Positions 5,894 through 11,130 of a DNA stretch of 11,130 nt are shown here, in pieces. This DNA is from an uncultured Bacilli bacterium. Lineage in GTDB: Bacteria > Bacillota_I > Bacilli_A > RF39 > UBA660. The position numbers and the translations under genes were made by a program. Numbering within the stretch: position 1 is the first letter of the stretch; each line of letters begins with the position of its first letter. The DNA lies in the NCBI GenBank assembly GCA_947632275.1, contig CANROR010000035.1, forward strand, positions 1 through 11,130, given 5' to 3'. The notes below the pieces were generated by a model that saw only the letters and a program-made list of their open reading frames with translations, ran no database searches and had not been told where the DNA came from.

Positions 5894-7535
5894 TATTTTT
5901 CCCTCCTATAAACTCTCTTAAAATAGAATCATCATTTACATATTCTCCTGGAATTGTATAAAATTGTTTTAAAAAATTAATTAATCTTCTGGCTTCTTCA
6001 TAATAAGCCGAATCCATTCTTACCGAATAAAGCAATGGTTCCACATATACTTTTAGAACCCCAACCTCATAGGCTAAAGCCGTATTTATTATGGTATCGG
6101 CTTGATGGATAAACGGAAATATATATTTTTCTTCCCCATCTCGAACCTTTTGCCAACTATCAATGGTTTCGACCACATTATACCCCCGGGTTCTATTATC
6201 GCGAACAATGCGCCTTAAAAGTCTTAAATCTAAAGTTGAAATATAATTATGGCGATCAATATTAATCGGAATAAACGGACTTAAATATATTTTATATTTA
6301 TATTTTTTATCAATACCTTTCGTTAATTCATCATTTAAAGCATGAAGTCCTTCAATTAAAATAATACTATTATCCTTTAATTTAATTTTTTCTTGATAAA
6401 ACTCTCGTTCTCCGGTTAAAAAATTAAATCTTGGCAAGGTAACTTCTTCTTGATTTAATAATTTCATGATATCTTTATTAAATAATTCAACATCGATAGC
6501 CTGCAAAGATTCAAAATCATATTTGCCATCTTCATCTTTAGGGCACTCTTTTCGCGGTAAAAAATAATCATCGATCGAAATGTTAATCGGATCATATCCT
6601 AAAGCCGATAAATAAGCAGCTAAGCGCCGATTGGTTGTTGTTTTTCCTGAAGAAGAAGGACCGGCCACTAGAATAAATTTTAAATCTCGATTTTTACTTA
6701 TTTCATCGGCTACTTTCGAAATATTTAAACTAAAAGTTAATTCATTAGATTGAATAAATTTTTTAATTGAGCCATTACTTATCGTTTTATTTAAATCAGT
6801 GACATAAGGCATATTTAAAGCCTTTAACCAAGTTTTGCCTTTTGCAAAGGAATTCAAGATATTATCGTAATGAACATATTCCGGCAGTTTACCTTTATCC
6901 CCGATTTTAGGAAACAAAATAATAAATTTATTATTTCCTAAATAGACTAAATTAAATTTATTAATAGCGCCAGTCGAATAAGGCATTTCCGAATAAAAAT
7001 AATTTAAATGATTATTTAATTTATACAAGGTTACAGCCCTATCATTTATATTTTGGATATTATCCGCTTTTTCATACTGTTTAACCTTTAAATAATATTT
7101 GATAGCTTCATTCGGTTGCACGATTAACTTTTCGATAATTAAATCTTCTGCCACTATCTTTTCCATTTCGGTTTTTATATTATCAATATCTATTTGGGTT
7201 AATATTTTCTCCGAATCAATTGTTCCAAGCATTCCTTTAGGAACACTGTGATCAAATGTTACTTTTAAAGAATCATCATAATGGCTTAAAGCAACTTCAA
7301 AAATAAATTTTAATGCCGATTTATACATTTTATTACCAATTAAATCATCAACATCAAAAAAGGTAACTGTCGCCTCACTTGTAACCTTTTTAGCTAAAGG
7401 ATATACTTCATTATTAATTTTTACACCTAAAATAGGATTATCAGTTTGATAATCTTTACTTATTTCATAAAAAGATGTATCTTTGGCATAAAAATGCTCG
7501 GAATTGTCATTAAAAATAATTTTAACTTGCTCCAT
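5886..7535 (-). CDS. TGS-domain nucleoside (uridine) kinase
   Basis: Predicted ATP-dependent nucleoside kinase of the uridine kinase/phosphoribulokinase superfamily, 549 residues. The N-terminal ~65 residues (EQVKIIFNDN onwards) resemble a TGS domain, and residues about 80-210 resemble the ThrRS-like second domain (HYDDSL, FDHSVPKG). The kinase half begins near residue 285: Walker A GPSSSGKTT (292-300), DDYF (322-325) as in uridine kinases, LIEGLHAL (393-400) and the Arg-rich lid RRIVRDNRTRG (441-451). This fused architecture is widespread in Firmicutes and Thermotogae and is usually annotated as nucleoside kinase; its substrate is not well established. I chose ATG at 7535 because AGGGG lies 8 nt upstream; the open frame extends 19 codons further. 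An extended -10 precedes it. It overlaps gapA by 8 bp, so it leads a kinase-gapA unit. Confidence 0.9.
   Translation of the reverse strand: MEQVKIIFNDNSEHFYAKDTSFYEISKDYQTDNPILGVKINNEVYPLAKKVTSEATVTFFDVDDLIGNKMYKSALKFIFEVALSHYDDSLKVTFDHSVPKGMLGTIDSEKILTQIDIDNIKTEMEKIVAEDLIIEKLIVQPNEAIKYYLKVKQYEKADNIQNINDRAVTLYKLNNHLNYFYSEMPYSTGAINKFNLVYLGNNKFIILFPKIGDKGKLPEYVHYDNILNSFAKGKTWLKALNMPYVTDLNKTISNGSIKKFIQSNELTFSLNISKVADEISKNRDLKFILVAGPSSSGKTTTNRRLAAYLSALGYDPINISIDDYFLPRKECPKDEDGKYDFESLQAIDVELFNKDIMKLLNQEEVTLPRFNFLTGEREFYQEKIKLKDNSIILIEGLHALNDELTKGIDKKYKYKIYLSPFIPINIDRHNYISTLDLRLLRRIVRDNRTRGYNVVETIDSWQKVRDGEEKYIFPFIHQADTIINTALAYEVGVLKVYVEPLLYSVRMDSAYYEEARRLINFLKQFYTIPGEYVNDDSILREFIGGKNND
5901..5906 (-). 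promoter_or_regulatory. gapA ribosome binding site inside the kinase gene
   Basis: GGAGGG, 7 nt before the gapA ATG, is made of kinase codons (Gly-Gly near its C-terminus). The kinase stop TAA lies just inside gapA (ATGATTAA). Ribosomes finishing the kinase can restart on gapA. Confidence 0.85.
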
Positions 7536-7560
7536 ATCATATACCCCTAGTCTAATAAAA

Positions 7561-7569
7561 ATTATAGCA
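7561..7569 (-). promoter_or_regulatory. Extended -10 promoter of kinase-gapA
   Basis: TGCTATAAT on the minus strand, a perfect TATAAT with the extended TG-n. Predicted start is near 7554, giving a leader of about 19 nt that contains the AGGGG site at 7546-7550. No strong -35 is seen at 17 bp, which extended -10 promoters tolerate. This is the best promoter match in the window. Confidence 0.65.
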
Positions 7570-7642
7570 TAAACTTTCGAAAAATAATACAAAATTTGAA
7601 TAAGTTTTTGTCATTTTACTTATATTTTATATGGGTGATAAA

Positions 7643-8212
7643 ATGTTTTTACCAACAGTTTTAGAAAAAGATAGTAATAAAGAATATGCTTTTGATTTAT
7701 ATTCTCGTCTTTTAAAAGACCGCATCATTTTTTTGACGGGTGAAATTGATGATCACATGAGTAGTATTATTATTGCCGAACTTTTATATTTAGATAGTTT
7801 AAATAACGATGATATTTATCTTTATTTAAATAGTCCGGGTGGAGCCATAACCTCGGGGATGAGCATTTACGATACGATGAATTATATTAAAAGTGATGTA
7901 AAAACGATTGCTATTGGCATTACCGCGAGTATGGCTGCCTTTTTACTCGCCGGTGGCACCAAAGGTAAAAGATGTGCTTTACCTAATGCCGAGATTATGA
8001 TCCATCAACCCCTAGGTGGCGCTCAAGGTCAAGCCACCGATATAAAAATTGCCGCTGAAAGAATAATTGCCTTAAAAAAGAAACTAAATACTATTTTAGC
8101 TCAAAATACGAATCAACCATTTAAAAAAATAGAAAACGACACCGAAAGAGATAACTTTATGAGTGCCGAGGAAGCCTTAAAATATGGCTTAATAGATTAT
8201 ATAATCAATTAA
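7643..8212 (+). CDS. clpP: ATP-dependent Clp protease proteolytic subunit ClpP
   Basis: Serine peptidase that forms the tetradecameric chamber used with ClpX/ClpC ATPases for cytoplasmic protein turnover. From ATG 7643 it has 189 residues (B. subtilis ClpP 197). The catalytic triad is complete: S96 in ITASMAAF, H121 in IMIHQPLGGAQGQ and D170 in TERDNF. The N-terminal PTVLE and YDIYSRLLKDRI-like stretch and the oxyanion-strand NSPGGAITSG match true ClpP rather than signal-peptide peptidases. I chose 7643 because it aligns with the MNLIPTV start of Bacillus ClpP and has GGGTG 5 nt upstream; the ATG at 7631 would place that site inside the gene. No CtsR (GGTCAAA) or CIRCE operator is visible upstream. 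It converges with divIC, stop codons directly abutting. Confidence 0.96.
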   Translation: MFLPTVLEKDSNKEYAFDLYSRLLKDRIIFLTGEIDDHMSSIIIAELLYLDSLNNDDIYLYLNSPGGAITSGMSIYDTMNYIKSDVKTIAIGITASMAAFLLAGGTKGKRCALPNAEIMIHQPLGGAQGQATDIKIAAERIIALKKKLNTILAQNTNQPFKKIENDTERDNFMSAEEALKYGLIDYIIN

Positions 8213-8497
8213 TTATTTTTCGCGAATAATCGTTTCGCCATCCGAAGAATATAAATACTTTTCTTTCGCATAACGAGCTACATAATCTTGATTTTGTAAT
8301 TTTGTTACTTCACTTTTTAATTTATTTTCTTCACTTAATAGTTTTTCATAATCACTAGATAACTTCGTTATCTCTTTTTTATTTTCTAAAATAGTCACCC
8401 AATCTTTTGAGACAGACGAAACTAAAGACGCAATGACGCCTATAATTAAAAATGTAATCATTACTAGTCTTATTTTTTCTTTTTTCGTCTTTTTCAT
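8213..8497 (-). CDS. divIC: DivIC/FtsB-type septum formation protein
   Basis: Small bitopic divisome protein that acts with FtsL and DivIB/FtsQ at the septum. The 94-residue protein has a basic cytoplasmic tail (KKTKKEK), one membrane segment (about 10-29), an extracellular coiled coil (about 37-68, rich in L/K/E heptads) and the family ending QDYVARYAKEKYLYSSDGETII, in which YAREKY-like and GE motifs are characteristic. The gene follows yabP-yabQ, which is the Bacillus order and supports divIC over another FtsB paralogue. It has AGGA close to the ATG and a possible own promoter at 8519-8546, so it can be expressed in growth independently of the sporulation genes. Its stop codon abuts that of the convergent clpP, and I see no terminator hairpin between them. 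Confidence 0.92.
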   Translation of the reverse strand: MKKTKKEKIRLVMITFLIIGVIASLVSSVSKDWVTILENKKEITKLSSDYEKLLSEENKLKSEVTKLQNQDYVARYAKEKYLYSSDGETIIREK

Positions 8498-8518
8498 TTT
8501 CCTATTTCCCTTTTTAAA

Positions 8519-8546
8519 ATTTTAACACATATCTTAAATAATACAA
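8519..8546 (-). promoter_or_regulatory. Putative promoter of divIC
   Basis: On the minus strand TTGTAT (8546-8541), a 16-bp spacer, then TGTTAAAAT (8527-8519), an extended -10 with five of six matches. It lies in the 51-bp gap after yabQ, with a leader of about 16 nt. It would let this division gene be transcribed outside sporulation. Confidence 0.4.
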
Positions 8547-8548
8547 TT

Positions 8549-8851
8549 TTATTTTAAAAATTTTTTCAAATGTTTACACAATTTTACTATTTTGGAATTT
8601 AGTAAACTAATTAACCAAAAACCTAAAGCAAACATAAAAAAGAAATAGATATGATAAATACCATGATTTATTTTAAAAAGTAAATACATATAAAGTAAAA
8701 CACTATCAATTACTAAAATAAAAGTAATAAGATATTTACTAAATGTTTTCATATTTTTAATTAAAAATAAATTATACTTGGCTAAATAATAAAAAAGCAT
8801 GCCAAAGAAAAAAGAAAAAATTAAGGTTTTTAATTGTAAAAAACTATCCAT
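8549..8851 (-). CDS. yabQ: Sporulation protein YabQ
   Basis: Small polytopic membrane protein of the YabQ family, needed in Bacillus for spore cortex formation. The 100 residues contain about three membrane segments (about 7-27, 38-58 and 68-87) and a basic C-terminal tail (KIVKLCKHLKKFLK), the usual YabQ layout. The family pattern KINHGIYHIYFFFMFALGFWLISLLNSKIVKL aligns by eye with the Bacillus counterpart (VNEGEFRIYIFLAVLLG). The ATG overlaps the yabP stop (TAATG) and lacks a recognisable ribosome binding site, so translation depends on yabP. Order yabP-yabQ-divIC is the classical one, which greatly strengthens a call that sequence alone would leave moderate. Confidence 0.9.
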   Translation of the reverse strand: MDSFLQLKTLIFSFFFGMLFYYLAKYNLFLIKNMKTFSKYLITFILVIDSVLLYMYLLFKINHGIYHIYFFFMFALGFWLISLLNSKIVKLCKHLKKFLK

Positions 8852-9132
8852 TATTTAAATAATTTTGTTATGAAAGAATCTTCTTTCGTTTTTTCTTTAC
8901 CATCTAAATACATAAAGCTATTAATTTTTCCTTTTATTTTCACATTACCATCATTCGTATCTAATTTTAAAAGTTCTAAATTTTCCCCTTTAAGATGAAT
9001 ATTACCCATGACTGATTCTAATAAAAATTCCTCATCATCAAAACTAATTATTTTATTTATCCCACTTATCATGACATTAGCCCGATCGATCATTTTAAAT
9101 TCTTGACTACCAAAAGTAATTTTATCTTCCAT
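8851..9132 (-). CDS. yabP: Sporulation protein YabP
   Basis: Member of the YabP/YqfC family, required together with YabQ for normal spore cortex in Bacillus. The 93-residue protein is beta-rich, with the family run GINKIISFDDEEFLLESVMGNIHLKGENLELLKLDTNDGNVKIKGKINSFMYL (about 23-75), including the SFD...LES...G...I.G..L pattern. I chose the ATG at 9132 because GGAGG lies 7 nt upstream; the ATG five codons earlier overlaps that site. The stop overlaps the yabQ start by one base, so the pair is translationally coupled. The unrecognised gene upstream ends 19 nt before this start. In Bacillus this operon is read by sigma-E; I could not assign a convincing sigma-E promoter here. Confidence 0.92.
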   Translation of the reverse strand: MEDKITFGSQEFKMIDRANVMISGINKIISFDDEEFLLESVMGNIHLKGENLELLKLDTNDGNVKIKGKINSFMYLDGKEKTKEDSFITKLFK

Positions 9133-9151
9133 AGCATGTCCTCCCATTACA

Positions 9152-9520
9152 TTATATGTTTTTCTTTCTTTTTAATGCTAATTCCTCTTGGTCATTAAAA
9201 GACAATATTAATTCATTTAATTCATCTTTATTTTTAACCACCATATCTTTTTCTTCTAAATAACCAAATTTACAAATATTATAGAAATAAATTATTCCTA
9301 CGGCTTTTCTTCTTTCATATTCATTTTTTATATCTTCCGAACTAGTTTTAATTTTATAATATTTAGCTATCTTTAAAAAATCTTCTAAAGAATAAGCTTT
9401 ACCAATATAAATTTCTTGTGTACTTATATTATTTTCTTGTTCTAAAGTAATCCGGGCTCCAATTAAAAATCGATCATCTTTTAAATTCTTAGGACTAGCA
9501 TATAAATATTTCGTATACAT
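9152..9520 (-). CDS. Hypothetical protein in the yabP operon
   Basis: I do not recognise this 122-residue protein. It has no signal peptide and no membrane segment. The first half is predicted beta (TKYLYAS, RFLIGARITL, TQEIYIGKAYS), and the second half alpha-helical and charged (LEDFLKIAKYYKI, EDIKNEYERRKAVGIIYFY, KDELNELILSFNDQEELALKRKK). It is rich in K, E, Y and I like its neighbours, and no key motif is visible. ATG 9520 has GGAGG 6-7 nt upstream and is preferred over the start nine codons earlier, which precedes that site. It heads the run gene-yabP-yabQ-divIC, where Bacillus has yabN/yabO; it resembles neither. A sporulation role is inferred from position alone. Confidence 0.8.
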   Translation of the reverse strand: MYTKYLYASPKNLKDDRFLIGARITLEQENNISTQEIYIGKAYSLEDFLKIAKYYKIKTSSEDIKNEYERRKAVGIIYFYNICKFGYLEEKDMVVKNKDELNELILSFNDQEELALKRKKNI

Positions 9521-9535
9521 TTTCTTCCTCCAATT

Positions 9536-9571
9536 AAAAAAATACATTATTAACCTACCTAATAATGTATT
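9536..9571 (-). terminator. Terminator-like hairpin directly before the yabP operon
   Basis: Perfect 11-bp inverted repeat AATACATTATT (9541-9551) and AATAATGTATT (9561-9571), loop 9 nt, followed on the minus strand by seven T (9542-9536) and then, 4 nt on, by the GGAGG of the 122-residue gene. It may stop readthrough from upstream, or act as an attenuator if the operon promoter lies beyond it. The plus-strand continuation is also T-rich, but no plus-strand gene leads into it. Confidence 0.7.
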
Positions 9572-9825
9572 CTTTTAATTTCTATTTGATTACTCAAAAT
9601 TCCTAAATTATTATAAATCAAGTCGATCTTATAACTCGACAACTTTTAATTAATAAAAAAATTGTTTAGTATTATTTTATTCAAGATTGCTTTAAACTCT
9701 TTTAAATATTATTGTATTCCTTTTACTTTTACTCTCTACTATACACTTAATTCTTTTTTTCTAATTATTTTATTAACTTTGCTAAGACAAATTTCTTTTT
9801 TGCGTTATTTTTTCTTCACTATATT
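9572..9825. other. AT-rich intergenic region
   Basis: No credible gene. The minus strand is A-rich with frequent stops. The T-rich plus strand has an open frame from a TTG at 9662 without a ribosome binding site, judged spurious. Possible signals are a TATAAT on the minus strand (9615-9610) and, just upstream, the imperfect dyad AAGTCGA (9621-9627) and TCGACAA (9636-9642), including CTCGACA, one base off the reverse 0A box TTCGACA. These could be the promoter and Spo0A-related control of the yabP operon, but support is weak. Confidence 0.4.
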
Positions 9826-9869
9826 AAAAACAGACCAAATTAGTTCCTTTTTAGACGAACTTTTTGGTC
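9826..9869 (-). terminator. Intrinsic terminator of the right-hand surface gene
   Basis: On the minus strand GACCAAA pairs with TTTGGTC and GTTC with GAAC across a small internal loop (9869-9857 against 9846-9833), with a 10-nt loop, then TG and five T (9830-9826). It starts 45 nt after the stop at 9914. Hairpins downstream of variable repeats also assist some retroelements, but this one reads as an ordinary terminator. Confidence 0.75.
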
Positions 9870-9913
9870 CATTTTTTCTTTTATTTACTGGCCTTTTTCA
9901 AAACTGTCCGTTG

Positions 9914-11130
9914 CTAAGCCAATGTGAATGGGTCATCATCCGTGCCAGATCCCCCTGTTATTTTCACGTCTGATGAGAGATATAGGACTGGACGAACACC
10001 GCGGTAGCTATACACGTTAATGTTGTAATTTGCACCGCCCGAGTAGCCCACGCGCCGCGCATCTGTACCACCAGAAGAATGCCGAGAAATAGTCCATTCG
10101 TTTATTCCTAAATATAACCAATTATTTGTTTTTATATCTTCATTATTATAACTACTTGCCATTGTTGCCCAGTATTCTGGTAGTGTTCCGTACATATAAT
10201 CACTTACATACATTAAGCCTACATGAGTTGAATATGTTAAATCGTTTTTTTGATTACATTGCCTTACATCATTTGGTTTTCCCTGCGTATAGCAATTTTT
10301 ACTTGTGCTTGTTAATTTATTGTCACCTAGTTCGTAATCGTATAATGATTTGGCATCGCCGTCGGTTGAAATTCCGCTTACTTGCCATTCATGTTCTACT
10401 ATCATTGTTTTATAGGGTTCTTTTATCGCATTATAATATGTCGTATTTAAATTTTTGGTATTTAAATTACTTGCCGCCCACATATTGACATTGTTACTAC
10501 TTGAACTTGTTCCATTCGTACTGTTCCAACGGTAACTTGCAAATGTTGTTAATTTTCCTTTATAATTTGTTGTATTATCATTATAATTTCCATAATAAGC
10601 GCTATTTGGATATGTTCCTGTGCCTAATTCTTCTTTTGTTGCAGCATCGGCTTTAATTATTTTTATTTCATATTGGCCACTTTTATTTTTAAATAAACCA
10701 ATTATCCGATATAAGTTTTTATAACCAGATTCTGTTGGATTATTTGAACAAGAACTTCCAAAGCAGACATAATTATGAACTACATTATTTCCTCCACTAT
10801 AACGATAGGAATCATCTCCGGCTATTTTATTTTGATTTTGCATATTTGGATCCGTTAAATCTTGAATATTATGATGATATAAAGTATAGTTTCCATCTTT
10901 ATTAGCATTTGCTAGTAAAATATCTTTTAATACTGTACTTACGCTTGTTTGAGCCATAGTTGAAGTAAATTCTAAACCAGTACTTGGTAATTTATTTGTA
11001 TCTATAGCTTGCACTTTTACTGTATATGTATTATCGGCAGTTATTCCACTATCAATAGTATAACTTTGTTCTCCTGCTCCGGCGATTAAAACTCCTACTT
11101 GATCATCCCCTAAAAAGATACGATATTCCT
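9914..11130 (-). CDS. Large surface protein, Fn3-like plus RPV-YL domain (5' end missing)
   Basis: The frame stays open to the right edge, so 404 C-terminal residues are visible; a GTG at 11014 is internal, not the start. Residues 1-56 (EYRIFLGDDQ to TYTVKVQAIDTNKLPSTG) look like the last strands of a fibronectin type III or similar beta-sandwich repeat, suggesting a long extracellular stalk. After a helical linker come NYVCFG (119-124), C127, LYRIIG (139-144), an Asn/Ser/Tyr-rich stretch, C279/C291, HVGLMYVSDYMYGT (302-315), NEWTISR (343-349), GVRPVLYL (377-384) and GGSGTDDDPF (392-401). These blocks match the protein at 2944-4383 in order. NEWT and VRP recall formylglycine-generating-enzyme/C-type lectin-like folds, without catalytic residues I can name. 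The 3' ~170 bp differ sharply in composition. No sorting motif follows. Ligand unknown. Confidence 0.85.
   Translation of the reverse strand, partial: EYRIFLGDDQVGVLIAGAGEQSYTIDSGITADNTYTVKVQAIDTNKLPSTGLEFTSTMAQTSVSTVLKDILLANANKDGNYTLYHHNIQDLTDPNMQNQNKIAGDDSYRYSGGNNVVHNYVCFGSSCSNNPTESGYKNLYRIIGLFKNKSGQYEIKIIKADAATKEELGTGTYPNSAYYGNYNDNTTNYKGKLTTFASYRWNSTNGTSSSSNNVNMWAASNLNTKNLNTTYYNAIKEPYKTMIVEHEWQVSGISTDGDAKSLYDYELGDNKLTSTSKNCYTQGKPNDVRQCNQKNDLTYSTHVGLMYVSDYMYGTLPEYWATMASSYNNEDIKTNNWLYLGINEWTISRHSSGGTDARRVGYSGGANYNINVYSYRGVRPVLYLSSDVKITGGSGTDDDPFTLA
9917..10096 (-). other. G+C-rich, A-poor 3' segment: candidate variable repeat
   Basis: By hand count, 9921-10090 is about 51% G+C, while 10091-10150 is about 22%. 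The edge falls at the NEWTIS codons. In the 28 codons from Arg349 to Arg376 of the visible protein, ten end in C, ten in T, six in G and only two in A. The coding strand has 17 A in 84 bases, although the surrounding gene is A-rich. Adenine-specific mutagenesis by a diversity-generating retroelement predicts this, at exactly this place (C-terminal, ligand-facing end of a lectin-like domain). No template repeat or reverse transcriptase lies in the window. Import of a foreign segment is the alternative. Confidence 0.4.

Noticed and set aside
9572..9913. Template repeat or small reverse-transcriptase accessory gene beside the candidate variable repeat
   Set aside because: I compared this stretch by eye with 9914-10096 on both strands and found no match outside A positions, and no open frame resembling Avd or a reverse transcriptase.
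9662..9973. Plus-strand open frame of 103 residues, very hydrophobic
   Set aside because: It starts at TTG without a ribosome binding site, runs through a T-rich noncoding stretch and a terminator, and ends antisense to the conserved 3' end of the surface gene. Phe/Leu/Ile richness is simply T-rich sequence.
10126..10488. Plus-strand open frame of 120 residues
   Set aside because: It is fully antisense to the surface gene, whose reading frame shows conserved blocks shared with its paralogue. No start signal.
11012..11014. GTG as start of the right-hand surface gene
   Set aside because: The frame is open and protein-like to 11130 (TYTVKVQAID strand continues across it) and no ribosome binding site precedes it.
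1..11130. TGA read as Trp (Mycoplasma code)
   Set aside because: Every gene is complete under the standard code, Trp codons are TGG and no in-frame TGA is needed. TGA is simply not used as a stop in these genes.
1..11130. CRISPR arrays, tRNA or rRNA genes, insertion sequences
   Set aside because: No regularly spaced long repeats, cloverleaf sequences, transposase frames or terminal inverted repeats were seen.

Overview
The window looks like chromosomal DNA from an AT-rich, endospore-forming Bacillota, most likely an uncultured gut lineage of the Bacilli. This rests on a full-length Spo0A, the sporulation pair YabP-YabQ beside a DivIC/FtsB-type division protein, strong GGAGG ribosome binding sites, A/T-ending codons and many short AT-rich intrinsic terminators. 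All twelve genes whose end is seen with certainty, plus the edge gene, stop at TAA (11) or TAG (2). No in-frame TGA is read as Trp, so the standard code fits. The lineage is inference; I could not run a search.

Layout. At the left, on the minus strand, lie spo0A (96-860, TTG start), then pgk-tpiA (2875-1034) transcribed towards it with zero gap between the two genes. Next is a membrane-anchored surface protein (4383-2944, minus), divergent from a small XRE-type repressor (4495-4845, plus). A convergent terminator separates the repressor from gapA (5893-4889, minus), which overlaps the 3' end of a TGS-domain nucleoside kinase (7535-5886, minus). clpP (7643-8212, plus) is divergent from the kinase and meets divIC (8497-8213, minus) end to end. 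Upstream of divIC lie yabQ, yabP and an unrecognised 122-residue gene (9520-9152), all minus. After about 390 bp without a gene comes the 3' part of a large surface protein (11130-9914, minus) that runs off the right edge.

How the genes work together. Three lower-glycolysis enzymes (GAPDH, PGK, TIM) are here, but gapA is separated from pgk-tpiA by the repressor and surface-protein pair. Because a gap-pgk-tpi run is the common arrangement, that pair looks like an insertion. The Spo0A gene is preceded by five 0A-box-like heptamers spaced exactly 10 bp apart, which suggests cooperative autoregulation. The yabP-yabQ-divIC order matches the classical Bacillus/Clostridium cluster.

The most interesting signal is the pair of surface proteins at 2944-4383 and 9914-11130. 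They are paralogues sharing a Cys/Tyr-rich block, a GLMYV-DY block and a C-terminal RPV-YL domain. In the right-hand copy the last ~170 bp jump to about 51% G+C (hand count) from about 22% in the adjacent 60 bp. The coding strand there is depleted in A. This is the signature expected of a diversity-generating retroelement variable repeat, although no template repeat or reverse transcriptase is visible here; a recombination-imported segment is the main alternative.
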